Below, one piece after another: positions 33,067-41,792 of a stretch of 61,026 nt of DNA. The position numbers were made by a program, and so were the translations under genes. The stretch's first letter is position 1; every line of letters begins with the position of its first letter. Origin of the DNA: an uncultured Ruminococcus sp. (GTDB lineage: Bacteria; Bacillota; Clostridia; Oscillospirales; Ruminococcaceae); assembly GCA_947624255.1 (NCBI GenBank), contig CANQJO010000012.1, forward strand, positions 1 to 61,026, in the 5' to 3' direction. The notes under the pieces are model-generated. The model saw only the letters and a list, made by a program, of their open reading frames with translations. It had not been told where the DNA came from and did no database searches.

Positions 33067-34023
33067 TTATTGATTTGCTGCTTTTTGCAGACGTACGTCC
33101 TCTCCCGTAAATTCAAGGCATTTATAGACCGAAACGAAACGTGACACTATACGCTGGTCATATCGGCGGCTTATTCCCTGAAAATCAAGATTTGTGCTGA
33201 CAATGGTAGGTTTGCCGGTGTTTAGTCTTGTATTTATGATGTTATATATGGTTGAGTTTGAGAATGACGTTTCATATTCCGTTCCAAGATCGTCAATGAT
33301 GAGCAGATCGGCATTCATTATCAGGTCGATCATCTCCGAAGAATGATCTCTGAAGTGTTCACGCTCAATATTTCTGAGAATATTTATAACTGAATCATAG
33401 ATAACGCCATATCCCTTTTCGAGTATCTTATTTGCAATTGCAAGTGAGAGATGTGTCTTGCCGAGTCCGGTTTTTCCGAACATCAGGATACTGCATGAAT
33501 CAATAGTGAAATTTTCAGCATAATTTTTTGAAAATTCCAGTATTTTTCTCATATTTTCAAGGTCGCTGCCCTTATAATAATTCAAGCTGAATGAATCAAA
33601 GCCTGACAGACTGAGATTCGATACTTTATTCATTTCGTCCGCAGAGAGCTTTACGCAGAGCTTTTGAAAGCATTCACAGAATTCATTTTTAAAATATCCG
33701 GTATCGCTGCAAAAAGGACACTGATAGTGGATATCAAGGTAATCCTCCGGATAGCCGTTATCTGCCAGGAGCTTTCTTGTCATCGCCTGTGCTGAGAGGT
33801 TGTAATTTTTGAGCTGTTCCAATTTTTCCTGAGACTTATCGCTGTTGCCGTTGAAAATAGTATTGATGAGTTCTTTTCCCGTATTTATAATAGCATCATT
33901 GACTTCATTGATCTGTGGGATCTTTTTATTTATTTCACTGATGCGCAGCTCGTTGTCGTTGACAGCTTTGAGGCGGCGTTTTTTCATAATTTCGTGAGCT
34001 TTTTCGTAAATCTTATTATTCAT
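33067..34023 (-). CDS. dnaI: DnaI/DnaC-type helicase loader
   Basis: 318 residues. An N-terminal helical part carries a Zn site (C-P-F-C-S-D-T-G-Y-F-x(5)-C-E-C), followed by an AAA+ domain with Walker A F-G-K-T-G-L-G-K-T-H, Walker B L-L-I-I-D-D-L-G-T-E and sensor V-S-T-N-L. It loads the replicative helicase at origins and restart sites. It is downstream of a dnaD-like gene, the usual Clostridia arrangement, which separates it from the similar IS21 IstB proteins. Confidence 0.88.
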   Translation of the reverse strand: MNNKIYEKAHEIMKKRRLKAVNDNELRISEINKKIPQINEVNDAIINTGKELINTIFNGNSDKSQEKLEQLKNYNLSAQAMTRKLLADNGYPEDYLDIHYQCPFCSDTGYFKNEFCECFQKLCVKLSADEMNKVSNLSLSGFDSFSLNYYKGSDLENMRKILEFSKNYAENFTIDSCSILMFGKTGLGKTHLSLAIANKILEKGYGVIYDSVINILRNIEREHFRDHSSEMIDLIMNADLLIIDDLGTEYETSFSNSTIYNIINTRLNTGKPTIVSTNLDFQGISRRYDQRIVSRFVSVYKCLEFTGEDVRLQKAANQ

Positions 34024-34034
34024 TTTTTTACCTT

Positions 34035-35006
34035 TCAGAATTTGTTTATGACGATCTTATATTTTTCCACTTCGGGATCAAAGCCGCTGCCTGATGTGCT
34101 TGATGATTTTCTTTTTCTTTTGAATTCTCCCTCAGCAGCTATGATCTGCTCAGTATTGATATAACCACTGTCGTGCCATGACAGGAGTATCTTATTTATG
34201 TACTCAAATGAGAGCTTGTCTATCTGTTCGATAGTTTTTTCATAGGCATATCTTATCATTTCAAGAGGATAGCCTGCCGATTTCCATTGGGAAATAAATT
34301 CGGCTTGCTTTGTGGTGGGACGGCGTTTCATTTCAAAGCATTTCATGATCTTTCCGGTGAACTCCCTTGAATCGAGCAGCCTCTGCACCTCCTCTTCGGC
34401 GGCAGACAGCGTATTTATATCATTTTCCGACCACGCAGCAGCGAGCTTTTCGATATAGGCTGAATTTGTTTTTTCAATTTTAATGCAGTAGTAAATAAGC
34501 GTTATTATTACTTCATTTTTCAATCCCAGATGATCGTGTATCCAGATAAGTGATTTTTGCTGCGTGTGACTGAGTGTTCCCAGAGCTGATTCGGCTATTT
34601 TGAAAAGCCGGGCAATATCGGCGGAGCTGCTGATGATCTCTGCGATCTCGGAAGAGGAGAGCTCATGCCTTGTATTGGGCGATCTGAATGTTTCGGCAGG
34701 AGCGGGCTCTTTATGTGAAACCGTATCCTCCGGCGTAGTAAAAATAGAGGGAGTTTTTACGGCATCGCTGTCGGAATTGATGATATTAGCCTGTTTCCAG
34801 AAAATAAGCGCATCGCTGACATCAGAGGAGCTGACACCTGTTGCAGCGATGATCTCCTCCTCCGAGAAAGCCTTGTCCTGATTGCGCAGGAGATATAACA
34901 GGATCTTCAAGCTGTCGCCGCTGACGAGTTTCAGAAAATTATCGGTAATGACAGTCGGTACGGCGAAAATACTTCCCCATATTCCTGCACTGACTTTATA
35001 TTTCAC
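34035..35006 (-). CDS. dnaD: DnaD-domain replication initiation protein
   Basis: 323 residues from a GTG behind GAGGTGATCTT. An N-terminal winged-helix part (F-L-K-L-V-S-G-D-S-L-K-I-L-L-Y-L-L-R-N) and two helical DnaD/DnaB-like C-terminal domains (about 130-200 and 215-290, with Y-E-K-T-I-E-Q-I and K-I-L-L-S-W-H-D-S-G-Y, the YxxxIxxxW motif of the family). Role: recruits helicase loader to DNA. It is followed 11 nt later by dnaI. Confidence 0.85.
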   Translation of the reverse strand: MKYKVSAGIWGSIFAVPTVITDNFLKLVSGDSLKILLYLLRNQDKAFSEEEIIAATGVSSSDVSDALIFWKQANIINSDSDAVKTPSIFTTPEDTVSHKEPAPAETFRSPNTRHELSSSEIAEIISSSADIARLFKIAESALGTLSHTQQKSLIWIHDHLGLKNEVIITLIYYCIKIEKTNSAYIEKLAAAWSENDINTLSAAEEEVQRLLDSREFTGKIMKCFEMKRRPTTKQAEFISQWKSAGYPLEMIRYAYEKTIEQIDKLSFEYINKILLSWHDSGYINTEQIIAAEGEFKRKRKSSSTSGSGFDPEVEKYKIVINKF

Positions 35007-35021
35007 AAGATCACCTCATAT

Positions 35022-35462
35022 TTATTCGTCCGTAAGCAGCCTGATCGCTCCGGCATATTTTTCATTCCGTCGGATATCATGTTCTGAGAGAGCCATATCT
35101 GCTGCAAAATATCTGCTGTCATCTGAGTTGTGTTTAAGGTCAGCAAGCTTCACGGCTTTTGCAACAGGATCGTGTTTTATCTTGCTGATATACTCAAAAT
35201 AATCTGTTCCCGGCTCATGTGTCAGAAGCCGGACGGCATTTACGATCTCAGGGGGAAACTCCTGTTCGAGCTGTTCTATGGTGACATAAGTGTCCTCGAC
35301 CGTGTCATGGAGGAGCGCAGCGCAGACGGAGAATTCATCTGTCATCTGTTCGGCAAGGTGAAACGGATGAAAAATATATGGAGCACCTGTCTTGTCCGAT
35401 CGGCCATGATGAGCGGTGTATGCTATATTCATAGCTTTTAGAGTAAGCGGCGTATATATCAT
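35022..35462 (-). CDS. HD-domain hydrolase, MESH1/SpoT-like
   Basis: 146 residues, ATG behind AAGGAGGTTCTTTT. Metal-site motifs in order: A-H-H-G-R-S-D-K-T-G-A-P-Y-I-F-H-P, A-A-L-L-H-D-T-V-E-D-T and K-L-A-D-L-K-H-N. Small proteins with only this domain hydrolyse (p)ppGpp or related nucleotides. No synthetase domain is present. First gene of the operon with dnaD and dnaI. Confidence 0.85.
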   Translation of the reverse strand: MIYTPLTLKAMNIAYTAHHGRSDKTGAPYIFHPFHLAEQMTDEFSVCAALLHDTVEDTYVTIEQLEQEFPPEIVNAVRLLTHEPGTDYFEYISKIKHDPVAKAVKLADLKHNSDDSRYFAADMALSEHDIRRNEKYAGAIRLLTDE

Positions 35463-35573
35463 AAAAGAACCTCCTTGAAAAGTTCATACGGGGATCTCTG
35501 AAACTGTTATCGGCGAAGCAGATAACGTGCACAGCTGTTTTATCGCAGGGAGTTTTGGTGGTGTCCACATATT

Positions 35574-35602
35574 ATTCTACCACAAACGGGAGATCATTTC
35601 AA
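35574..35602 (-). promoter_or_regulatory. promoter of the HD-dnaD-dnaI operon
   Basis: Minus strand: TTGAAA (35597-35602), 17-bp spacer, TAGAAT (35574-35579), about 110 nt before the first gene. Confidence 0.6.
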
Positions 35603-35673
35603 GTGCCGGAGATATGAATTATTTTTTTCTCGTTGTAATTAAAATAATTATCGGGATCGGAAATATTATAAAA

Positions 35674-35722
35674 GGCATCTCTGAAAGCCTGCTTCCGGGA
35701 GAAAACAGCTTTCAGAGATGCC
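35674..35722. repeat. palindromic repeat (GGCATCTCTGAAAG...)
   Basis: GGCATCTCTGAAAG (35674-35687) and its exact complement (35709-35722) enclose a 21-nt loop. Similar arms occur at 21663-21714, which suggests a dispersed palindromic repeat or small mobile element. Confidence 0.7.
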
Positions 35723-35930
35723 TATAGTTATTCCCAATAATTACCTTTATAAACAAGTGTTAAGGATATCTTATTATGACACTGTTTTTTTCATAAGATG
35801 TATCTACAAATTTTTTTCATAAATTTCAGGTCAACTGTAATCAGATCGTATTACAGAAACTAAAGAACAGAATATTATTATCGAAAAGATAAAAATAATT
35901 TTTTCTTCGGTCCGATCACTGCCGGTAATA

Positions 35931-37124
35931 CTATTCAAAAACAGGCATAAACGCAAGAGCGTTCATAGCCTCTGCTTTTTCCCTTGCCTCTTTCAAAGTG
36001 AGCTTGTCCTTTGTTACGAAAGATACGCCGTCATCTTGGAAATAAGTACCTTCTTCGGGGATCTGCGGATCATCGACCGCACGGAAATACCACTGAGCTG
36101 TGAAATTATCAATGGTATCTATGAAAGCATCATCCTGTGCAGGCTCCCACGTCTGCGAGAAGACCGTCACCTTATGCTTTACGGCTTCTATCACATCTCC
36201 GAGAACAGCACTTGCCGTGGGGAGTTTTCCTGCGCCTCTGCCATAGAACATGGTTTTGTCGATGCCGTCGCCGCAAACAAGTACGGCATTGAACACATCA
36301 TTGACATTGGAAATAATATTATCATACGGAACGAGCATAGGCATTACTGCGGGAAGTATTTTTCCGCCGGCGGTCTTCTGAACTGATGCGATCAGACGGA
36401 CGGCATAGCCGAGTACATCGGCAGCAGCAACATCACAGAGCTTTATATCTGAGATACCCTTTGTATACACGCTTGATGGGTAGACGTGTTTTCCGAAAAC
36501 AAGGGACGAGATTATGCAGATCTTCCGGCAGGCATCGTGTCCCTCCACATCGGCGGTAGGATCCTTTTCAGCATAGCCAAGCTCCTGAGCGAGCCTGAGA
36601 GCATCGTCAAAACTCATACTGTCGTTGTACATTTTTGTAAGAATGAAATTCGTTGTGCCGTTAAGTATTCCGGCTACCTTAGTGATATCATTTGCCGCAA
36701 GGCAGCGGTGAAGCGGACGGATTATCGGTATAGCTCCGCCGACACTTGCCTCAAAGAAAAAGTTGCAGTTGTGATCGCTTGCGGCTTTCAGAAGAATATC
36801 ACCTTTTTCGGCAACAAGCTCCTTATTTGAGGTGGAGACGCTTTTGCCGGCATCGAGGCATTGCTTCACGAAGGTGAAGGCAGGTTCAACTCCGCCCATA
36901 CATTCGGCAACAGAGACCACCTCCGGATCATTCAGAATAACGCTGAAATCCTTGGTGAATTTATCGGCGTAGGGCAAATCCGGAAAATCTCTGAGATCGA
37001 GGATATACTTGATATCCAGTTCTGTTCCGGCACGTTTTTCGATGCTTTTTTTATTCTTATAAAAAAGCTCAACTACGCCCGAGCCTACAACGCCGTGACC
37101 TAATACTGCAAATTTTACTGACAT
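35931..37124 (-). CDS. hom: homoserine dehydrogenase
   Basis: 397 residues from the ATG at 37122-37124, 8 nt after GGAGG. Rossmann motif G-H-G-V-V-G-S-G-V, S-T-S-N-K-E-L-V-A (the Lys of the active site region), G-G-A-I-P-I-I-R-P and G-I-L-N-G-T-T-N-F-I-L, then Y-A-E-K-D-P-T-A-D-V-E-G-H-D. It makes homoserine for threonine and methionine synthesis. It lacks a clear C-terminal ACT domain of its own; an ACT protein is encoded 20 nt upstream. Confidence 0.93.
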   Translation of the reverse strand: MSVKFAVLGHGVVGSGVVELFYKNKKSIEKRAGTELDIKYILDLRDFPDLPYADKFTKDFSVILNDPEVVSVAECMGGVEPAFTFVKQCLDAGKSVSTSNKELVAEKGDILLKAASDHNCNFFFEASVGGAIPIIRPLHRCLAANDITKVAGILNGTTNFILTKMYNDSMSFDDALRLAQELGYAEKDPTADVEGHDACRKICIISSLVFGKHVYPSSVYTKGISDIKLCDVAAADVLGYAVRLIASVQKTAGGKILPAVMPMLVPYDNIISNVNDVFNAVLVCGDGIDKTMFYGRGAGKLPTASAVLGDVIEAVKHKVTVFSQTWEPAQDDAFIDTIDNFTAQWYFRAVDDPQIPEEGTYFQDDGVSFVTKDKLTLKEAREKAEAMNALAFMPVFE

Positions 37125-37144
37125 AAAAGAAACCTCCGGAAACA

Positions 37145-37588
37145 CTATTCGGCAGAAAGGAGCTTGACCTCCAGAACACCGTCAAGATTTTTTATTGAAT
37201 TTAACGCATTAAGCTCATCGTCAGAGCCGCCGGTAAGACGCAGCGATATATTCACGGCTGCGGCGCCGTCAATCGGGATACCCTGATTGACGGTGAGGAT
37301 ATTTGCGTTAAGATCGTGAAGAAAAGCGAGAACGCTTGAAAGCACGCCGGGACTGTCATTTAGCAGAAGATAGAGATTTACTATCCTGCGGGTGAAAAGC
37401 TCCTCGTACGGAAAAACGCAGCCTTTATATTTATAGTAGGCGCTGCGTGATATGCCGATGCGTTTGCAGGCAGATGCAAGGCTTTTTTCGCCCTTCTGAG
37501 CCATAAGCTTTTTCACTTCGATCACCTTTGGAAACACATCGGGAAGCACACTTACGTCAACGACTATGAGCTGCTTGTTATCATTCAT
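37145..37588 (-). CDS. ACT-domain regulatory protein (UPF0735/PheB-like)
   Basis: 147 residues. N-terminal helix-turn-helix-like part (S-L-A-S-A-C-K-R-I-G-I-S-R-S-A-Y-Y-K-Y) and C-terminal ACT domain (about 68-145: V-N-L-Y-L-L-L-N-D-S-P-G-V-L-S-S-V-L). Commonly encoded directly before homoserine dehydrogenase; probably senses an amino acid and controls the enzyme or its transcription. Start ATG is preceded by AGGTGATCC. Confidence 0.85.
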   Translation of the reverse strand: MNDNKQLIVVDVSVLPDVFPKVIEVKKLMAQKGEKSLASACKRIGISRSAYYKYKGCVFPYEELFTRRIVNLYLLLNDSPGVLSSVLAFLHDLNANILTVNQGIPIDGAAAVNISLRLTGGSDDELNALNSIKNLDGVLEVKLLSAE

Positions 37589-37675
37589 AATGGATCACCT
37601 TCAGATCAGAAGCGGCTGTCAGCGGATTCTGTAAAAATCGTCCGTCTGTGGCGAACAACTGTACACTACCTAATT

Positions 37676-37704
37676 ACTATATCACTTTTTCGCTGCCTTG
37701 TCAA
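37676..37704 (-). promoter_or_regulatory. promoter of the ACT-hom operon
   Basis: Minus strand: TTGACA (37699-37704), 17-bp spacer, TATAGT (37676-37681), about 85 nt before the ACT gene. Confidence 0.7.
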
Positions 37705-37775
37705 GTATATTCCGAAAAATTTTTTTCTTGAATATACACCTGCAAAATGGGAATACTATCCACGGGAGTGATAGT

Positions 37776-38114
37776 ATGAAAAAAGATATAAACAAAAGGG
37801 TCTTCTATACTTTTTTTGCAGCGCTGACCATCTCCGGATTTATAGTGATATGCACGCTCGGGCAGAGCATCCATCACGAAAAAGTTGAGTCAAAGATAGC
37901 AGCCGCCGTTACCGAACCCGCTCCGCCGCTTTATACTGTCAGGGAGTATAACGGCAAAATAGCCGTTTTTCGTCTTGGCAGAGATGATCCGTATATGACT
38001 GTTGATTATGAACCTATGCTGCTTTCGGAATACGACCGCACCCTGCTTTCAGAGGGTATAGGCTTCTACACCGAAAAGGAGTTGAAGATCTACCTTCAGG
38101 ATATCTCCACATGA
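37776..38114 (+). CDS. BofC-like single-pass exported protein
   Basis: 112 residues from the ATG at 37776 behind GGGAGTGATAGT; a longer frame from 37698 has no site. One membrane segment (about 10-30) and an exterior domain with Y-T-V-R-E-Y-N-G-K-I-A-V-F-R and L-S-E-G-I-G-F-Y-T-E-K-E-L. This pattern is common in Clostridia and resembles the C-terminal part of BofC, a forespore protein that controls sigma-K processing in Bacillus. A role in sporulation is possible but not shown. Convergent with the flavin reductase gene, 6 nt between stops. Confidence 0.6.
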   Translation: MKKDINKRVFYTFFAALTISGFIVICTLGQSIHHEKVESKIAAAVTEPAPPLYTVREYNGKIAVFRLGRDDPYMTVDYEPMLLSEYDRTLLSEGIGFYTEKELKIYLQDIST

Positions 38115-38120
38115 AGGAGC

Positions 38121-38705
38121 TCACTTCTGCTTTTTCCGGTGGTGCTTCTTTTTCCGCACAGAGAATCCGAAGCTCCCGAGCTTGTCTCCCAGAGAGAAAT
38201 ACTCCCCGTGAGAATATGCCAGAAGTCCGCATTTTCTCAGATCAAGGCGGTCATTGCTGTCAAGAAGAGCCTCATCGACCTGAATACCGGCTATCTCTGC
38301 CATAAACATAGTGTGAGAGCCAAGAGCCTTTGCCTCCGTGACCTTGCACTCAAGGCTGACCGGAGACTGTTCTATTGCCGGTGCGGCGATCTTCTCCGAG
38401 GGAGAGAGCGTGAAGCCGCAGATGCCGATCTTATCTGTATCTCTTCCGCCTTTTACGCCGCAGAGATCAACTGCCCGACACATATCTGCTGTTGTAAGGT
38501 TAATGACGAACTCCCCCGTTCGGCTTATTATCTCATAGGAGAGACGCTCCGGACGTACAGAGACATACGTCATAGGAGGGTGCGTACAGATGATACCTGT
38601 CCATGCGGCAGTCATTACGTTCGGCTTGTCGAGCGAGCCGCTGCTCACCAAAACTGCCGGCACAGGTGCGAGCAGCACACTGCCTTTCCAAAATTTCCTT
38701 GCCAT
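38121..38705 (-). CDS. flavin reductase-like domain protein
   Basis: 194 residues from the ATG at 38703-38705, 5 nt after AAAGGAG. Split-barrel FMN fold with P-A-V-L-V-S-S-G-S, N-V-M-T-A-A-W-T-G-I-I-C-T-H-P-P-M-T-Y-V-S-V-R-P-E-R and G-E-F-V-I-N-L-T-T. Such proteins reduce flavins or act as FMN-binding redox proteins in anaerobes. A very basic tail (R-K-K-K-H-H-R-K-K-Q-K) is unusual. Single gene. Confidence 0.85.
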   Translation of the reverse strand: MARKFWKGSVLLAPVPAVLVSSGSLDKPNVMTAAWTGIICTHPPMTYVSVRPERLSYEIISRTGEFVINLTTADMCRAVDLCGVKGGRDTDKIGICGFTLSPSEKIAAPAIEQSPVSLECKVTEAKALGSHTMFMAEIAGIQVDEALLDSNDRLDLRKCGLLAYSHGEYFSLGDKLGSFGFSVRKKKHHRKKQK

Positions 38706-38886
38706 GAAAGCTCCTTTCACCGGACAATAAGTCCTATAAATATCATTATGATGATTATATCATCTATCGGATCGGATTTCAATATTTATGATCGATCTGT
38801 AACAGAATTGATAAATTTTTCCGGTTGACACATACTGACATAAAACGCCATTATGACTGTGATATAATATATTTGTGAGAATACTC

Positions 38887-38916
38887 ATACCGATCCACAT
38901 GATCGGGGATCGGTAT
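38887..38916 (+). promoter_or_regulatory. leader hairpin of the sigF operon with upstream extended -10
   Basis: ATACCGATCC (38887-38896) pairs with GGATCGGTAT (38907-38916), between the promoter region and the spoIIAA ribosome site. Just upstream TGATATAAT (38859-38867) is an extended -10 box; a sigma-H-type promoter would be expected for this operon but is not obvious. Confidence 0.5.
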
Positions 38917-38934
38917 CAGAATGGAGGAGGCATT

Positions 38935-39240
38935 ATGAAGATCGATATAAAAACAGAAAACGGTACTGCTGTAGCCGGACTCAGCGGAGAGATAGATCAC
39001 CACAGCGCACGTGATCTTCGTGCCCGGCTTGACAAATTCATCATTACTGCCCGGCCAAAGGAGCTTGTTATCGACCTGAAAAACATCACGTTCATGGACA
39101 GCTCCGGAATAGGTCTTATCATGGGCAGAAGCAAGCTCCTGAAGGAGTGCGGCGGCAGGCTGGAGGTCCGCAATACTCAGCCCTACATAAAAAGAGTGCT
39201 GAAGCTTGCAGGCATGGATCGTATCGTCAGAATAACATAA
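38935..39240 (+). CDS. spoIIAA: anti-sigma F factor antagonist
   Basis: 101 residues from the ATG at 38935 behind GGAGGAGGCATT. STAS fold with the phosphorylated Ser in F-M-D-S-S-G-I-G-L-I-M-G-R. Unphosphorylated SpoIIAA binds SpoIIAB and frees sigma F in the forespore. First gene of the three-gene operon. Confidence 0.93.
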   Translation: MKIDIKTENGTAVAGLSGEIDHHSARDLRARLDKFIITARPKELVIDLKNITFMDSSGIGLIMGRSKLLKECGGRLEVRNTQPYIKRVLKLAGMDRIVRIT

Positions 39241-39252
39241 TGGAGGCATAAT

Positions 39253-39690
39253 ATGGAGATCATCAACGAAATAAAATTTACCATGCCCTCCCTTTCGGTA
39301 AACGAGGGAACGGCAAGAGCTGTAGTTTCATCATTCCTGATACAGGCCGATCCCACTGTGGAGGAGCTTTCTGACATAAGGACAGCCGTCTCAGAGGCAG
39401 TAACAAATGCCGTAGTCCATGCCTACAGAGGCACAAAGGGAAATATTGATCTTACGGTGAGATTACTCCCGCACCGTGAGATCTACATAAAGATCAAAGA
39501 CAAGGGCTGCGGCATTCAGGATATAGAAAAAGCTATGGAGCCGCTTTTCACGACTGCTCCGGAGGAAGAACGCTCAGGACTGGGATTTTCCGTTATGCAG
39601 TCATTCATGGACAGACTCACTGTCAGAAGCACTCCCGGCAGGGGCACTACTGTCACCATGCGAAAGAGGCTGACCTCTCATGAAGACTGA
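39253..39690 (+). CDS. spoIIAB: anti-sigma F factor, serine kinase
   Basis: 145 residues. GHKL ATPase/kinase with N box S-E-A-V-T-N-A-V-V-H-A-Y, G1 box K-D-K-G-C-G-I and G2 box R-S-G-L-G-F-S-V-M. It holds sigma F inactive and phosphorylates SpoIIAA. It overlaps sigF by 11 nt. Confidence 0.93.
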   Translation: MEIINEIKFTMPSLSVNEGTARAVVSSFLIQADPTVEELSDIRTAVSEAVTNAVVHAYRGTKGNIDLTVRLLPHREIYIKIKDKGCGIQDIEKAMEPLFTTAPEEERSGLGFSVMQSFMDRLTVRSTPGRGTTVTMRKRLTSHED

Positions 39691-40339
39691 GATAAAACAG
39701 CCTACAGCAGAGGATAATCTCGGACTGGTACATCTTTGCGCCAACAAATTCCGGGGACGTGGCATCGAATATGAGGAGCTGTATTCTGCCGGTTGTATAG
39801 GACTTCTAAAAGCAGTAAAGGCTTTTGATACGGAGCGTGGAGTAAAATTCTCAACATATGCCGTTCCGGTCATTCTCGGAGAGATAAAACGCCTTTTCCG
39901 TGACGGCGGCGCTATCAGAGTCAGCCGCAGCCTGAAAGAGCTGTCCATGCGCATACAAAAGCTCAGCGAGGAGTTCCGCCGGCAGGAGGGCAGAGAGCCT
40001 ACTATAGCTGAGCTTGCCTCCCTATCAGAGGCAGATGAATCCGATGTCTCCGAGGCACTGTGTGCAAGTCAGCCTATTTTGTCACTCACATCAGGAGATG
40101 ACGACGAGGGGCAGATAGATATTCCCTCAGAAGCTCCTGACGAATCCATAGTTGACCTGCTTGCACTCCGGCAGATAATGGCACGGCTTGAGGACAAAGA
40201 CCGTGCTCTTCTTGAGCTGCGCTATTTCAGAGATCTCACTCAGTCAAAAACAGCAAAAGCTCTCGGAATGACGCAGGTACAGGTATCACGCAGAGAAAAA
40301 AAACTCCTTGCACAGATGCGCAAAGAGCTTCTGGAATAG
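39680..40339 (+). CDS. sigF: RNA polymerase sigma factor F
   Basis: 219 residues with regions 2 (N-L-G-L-V-H-L-C-A-N-K-F, D-T-E-R-G-V-K-F-S-T-Y-A), 3 and 4 (L-T-Q-S-K-T-A-K-A-L-G-M-T-Q-V-Q-V-S-R). Identification as sigma F rather than sigma G rests on the preceding spoIIAA-spoIIAB pair. It directs the first forespore-specific genes. The stop is 9 nt from the convergent hemW end. Confidence 0.92.
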   Translation: MKTEIKQPTAEDNLGLVHLCANKFRGRGIEYEELYSAGCIGLLKAVKAFDTERGVKFSTYAVPVILGEIKRLFRDGGAIRVSRSLKELSMRIQKLSEEFRRQEGREPTIAELASLSEADESDVSEALCASQPILSLTSGDDDEGQIDIPSEAPDESIVDLLALRQIMARLEDKDRALLELRYFRDLTQSKTAKALGMTQVQVSRREKKLLAQMRKELLE

Positions 40340-40348
40340 GTATCAGCA

Positions 40349-41443
40349 TCAGAATATCAGCCGTGATATCACGGCATTTGACACGAGAAATCCCTCCGGT
40401 GTAAGGGAGATATTCTCTCCCCTGCGGATAATGTACCCGGCTTTGATAAGGTCGGGTATATTTTTTTCGATCTTTTCACGGTGAGAGCCAGTCTCACGGA
40501 GGTCGATCCCCTCACGCAGGCGAAGTCTCAGCATGGTACGCTCCTCAAAGCTGCCGGGAGTTTCATCGGTAATATACACAGGCTGCACACGGGAATCAAT
40601 AAACGCCTGCATATCGCTCTTTACTGCAAAGCGTACTCCTCCGGTGTATGAGTGTGCTGACGGTCCTATACCAAGATAGGCCATACATTTCCAGTAGCGG
40701 CAGTTGTGACGGCTTTCATAACCGGGGAGTGCAAAATTTGACACCTCATACTGCAAAAATCCCTGAGATTCCAGTAGTTTGACCGCATGGAGATACATCT
40801 CCGCAGCCGTATCATCGTCAGGAAGCAGCCGCTCCTGTCCCGTTTTGTGAAACGGTGTGCCCTCCTCTATTTTCAGGATATATGCGGAGATATGCTTTAT
40901 CGGCAGCTCTGTGAGCCTTATCACCGATCGCTCCACACTTTCGGTCTTCTGACCGGGAACGGCAATCATCAGATCACAGGAGATATTCTCAAATCCGGCT
41001 GAAAATGCCTCCCGAACCGCTCTCTCGGCTCTTGCCGCCGTATGAGTTCGCTCGAGCAGTTGAAGCTCTTCGTCATTCAGCGACTGCACTCCTATAGAAA
41101 GTCTGTTTATGCCGATCTTGCGGAGCTGCCTGAGCTTTTCGGGAGTAAGCGTTCCCGGATTTGCTTCAAGCGTGATCTCGGCGTTATCATCTACGAGAAA
41201 TCTCTCTCTTATGCAAGAGATAATACTCCCGAGCTGTGCAGCACTCAGGAGCGACGGTGTACCTCCGCCAAAATATACTGTATCGACAATACGTTCTCTG
41301 TCGGAGTAATATTCAAGATTCCGTATCACTGCGGCAGTATATTTTTCAGCGGCATCAGCGGAATATCTCAGTGAATAAAAATCGCAGTAGCCGCATTTTT
41401 TTCCGCAGAACGGCACATGGATATATATTCCGAGAGTGCTCAT
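40349..41443 (-). CDS. hemW: HemW-like radical SAM protein
   Basis: 364 residues. Radical SAM motif H-V-P-F-C-G-K-K-C-G-Y-C-D-F at the N terminus, V-Y-F-G-G-G-T-P-S, and E-A-N-P-G-T and L-S-I-G-V-Q-S-L. Lacks features needed for coproporphyrinogen oxidase, as usual for HemW, a haem chaperone; often mis-annotated as HemN. Its ATG overlaps the stop of the zinc-ribbon gene. Confidence 0.88.
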   Translation of the reverse strand: MSTLGIYIHVPFCGKKCGYCDFYSLRYSADAAEKYTAAVIRNLEYYSDRERIVDTVYFGGGTPSLLSAAQLGSIISCIRERFLVDDNAEITLEANPGTLTPEKLRQLRKIGINRLSIGVQSLNDEELQLLERTHTAARAERAVREAFSAGFENISCDLMIAVPGQKTESVERSVIRLTELPIKHISAYILKIEEGTPFHKTGQERLLPDDDTAAEMYLHAVKLLESQGFLQYEVSNFALPGYESRHNCRYWKCMAYLGIGPSAHSYTGGVRFAVKSDMQAFIDSRVQPVYITDETPGSFEERTMLRLRLREGIDLRETGSHREKIEKNIPDLIKAGYIIRRGENISLTPEGFLVSNAVISRLIF

Positions 41444-41775
41444 ACGCCCATTCGTATTGCCTGCTCCATTTTGAAGAAGAACGCATTCACGAGCCGTGGT
41501 ACAACTACGATCAGCAGAACGATACCCGCTTGTATAGGTACTTCATAATGTGACAAAAATTTGTAATTCGGCGCATAAAGGTAAATTATTACCATTGCCG
41601 CTATGCACAGCAGACTGAACACAGCATTGAAGATCGTTGCTCCTTTGCCGTTCACACAGCGTTTGCCGCATTCCGGACAGTTTTTTCCTTTGGAGTTGAG
41701 CTGTCCGGCAAAAGCCTTTGTCAGCGGATTGAATGTTTTTTTCCCGCAGTGGGGACATTTATATATACTGCTCAT
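41440..41775 (-). CDS. zinc-ribbon membrane protein
   Basis: 111 residues. Two CxxC pairs (Y-K-C-P-H-C and N-C-P-E-C-G-K-R-C) and two membrane segments (about 48-68 and 80-98). Function unknown. It sits between lepA and hemW in one operon. Confidence 0.7.
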   Translation of the reverse strand: MSSIYKCPHCGKKTFNPLTKAFAGQLNSKGKNCPECGKRCVNGKGATIFNAVFSLLCIAAMVIIYLYAPNYKFLSHYEVPIQAGIVLLIVVVPRLVNAFFFKMEQAIRMGV

Positions 41776-41792
41776 AGATCTATCCCTTTCGT

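Larger units (their letters stand above)
35463..35930. other. intergenic region with promoter and palindrome
   Basis: No gene. Contains the promoter at 35574-35602 and the palindrome at 35674-35722, listed separately. The rest is AT-rich. Confidence 0.4.

Noticed and set aside
33067..34023. IS21 IstB transposase helper
   Set aside because: The N-terminal zinc motif and the dnaD gene directly upstream indicate a helicase loader; no IstA or inverted repeats are present.
37589..37675. Threonine leader peptide or T-box before the ACT-hom operon
   Set aside because: No run of Thr codons, no T-box consensus and no terminator in the short leader.
40349..41443. Coproporphyrinogen III dehydrogenase (HemN)
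   Set aside because: Length and motifs fit HemW; no haem biosynthesis genes are adjacent.
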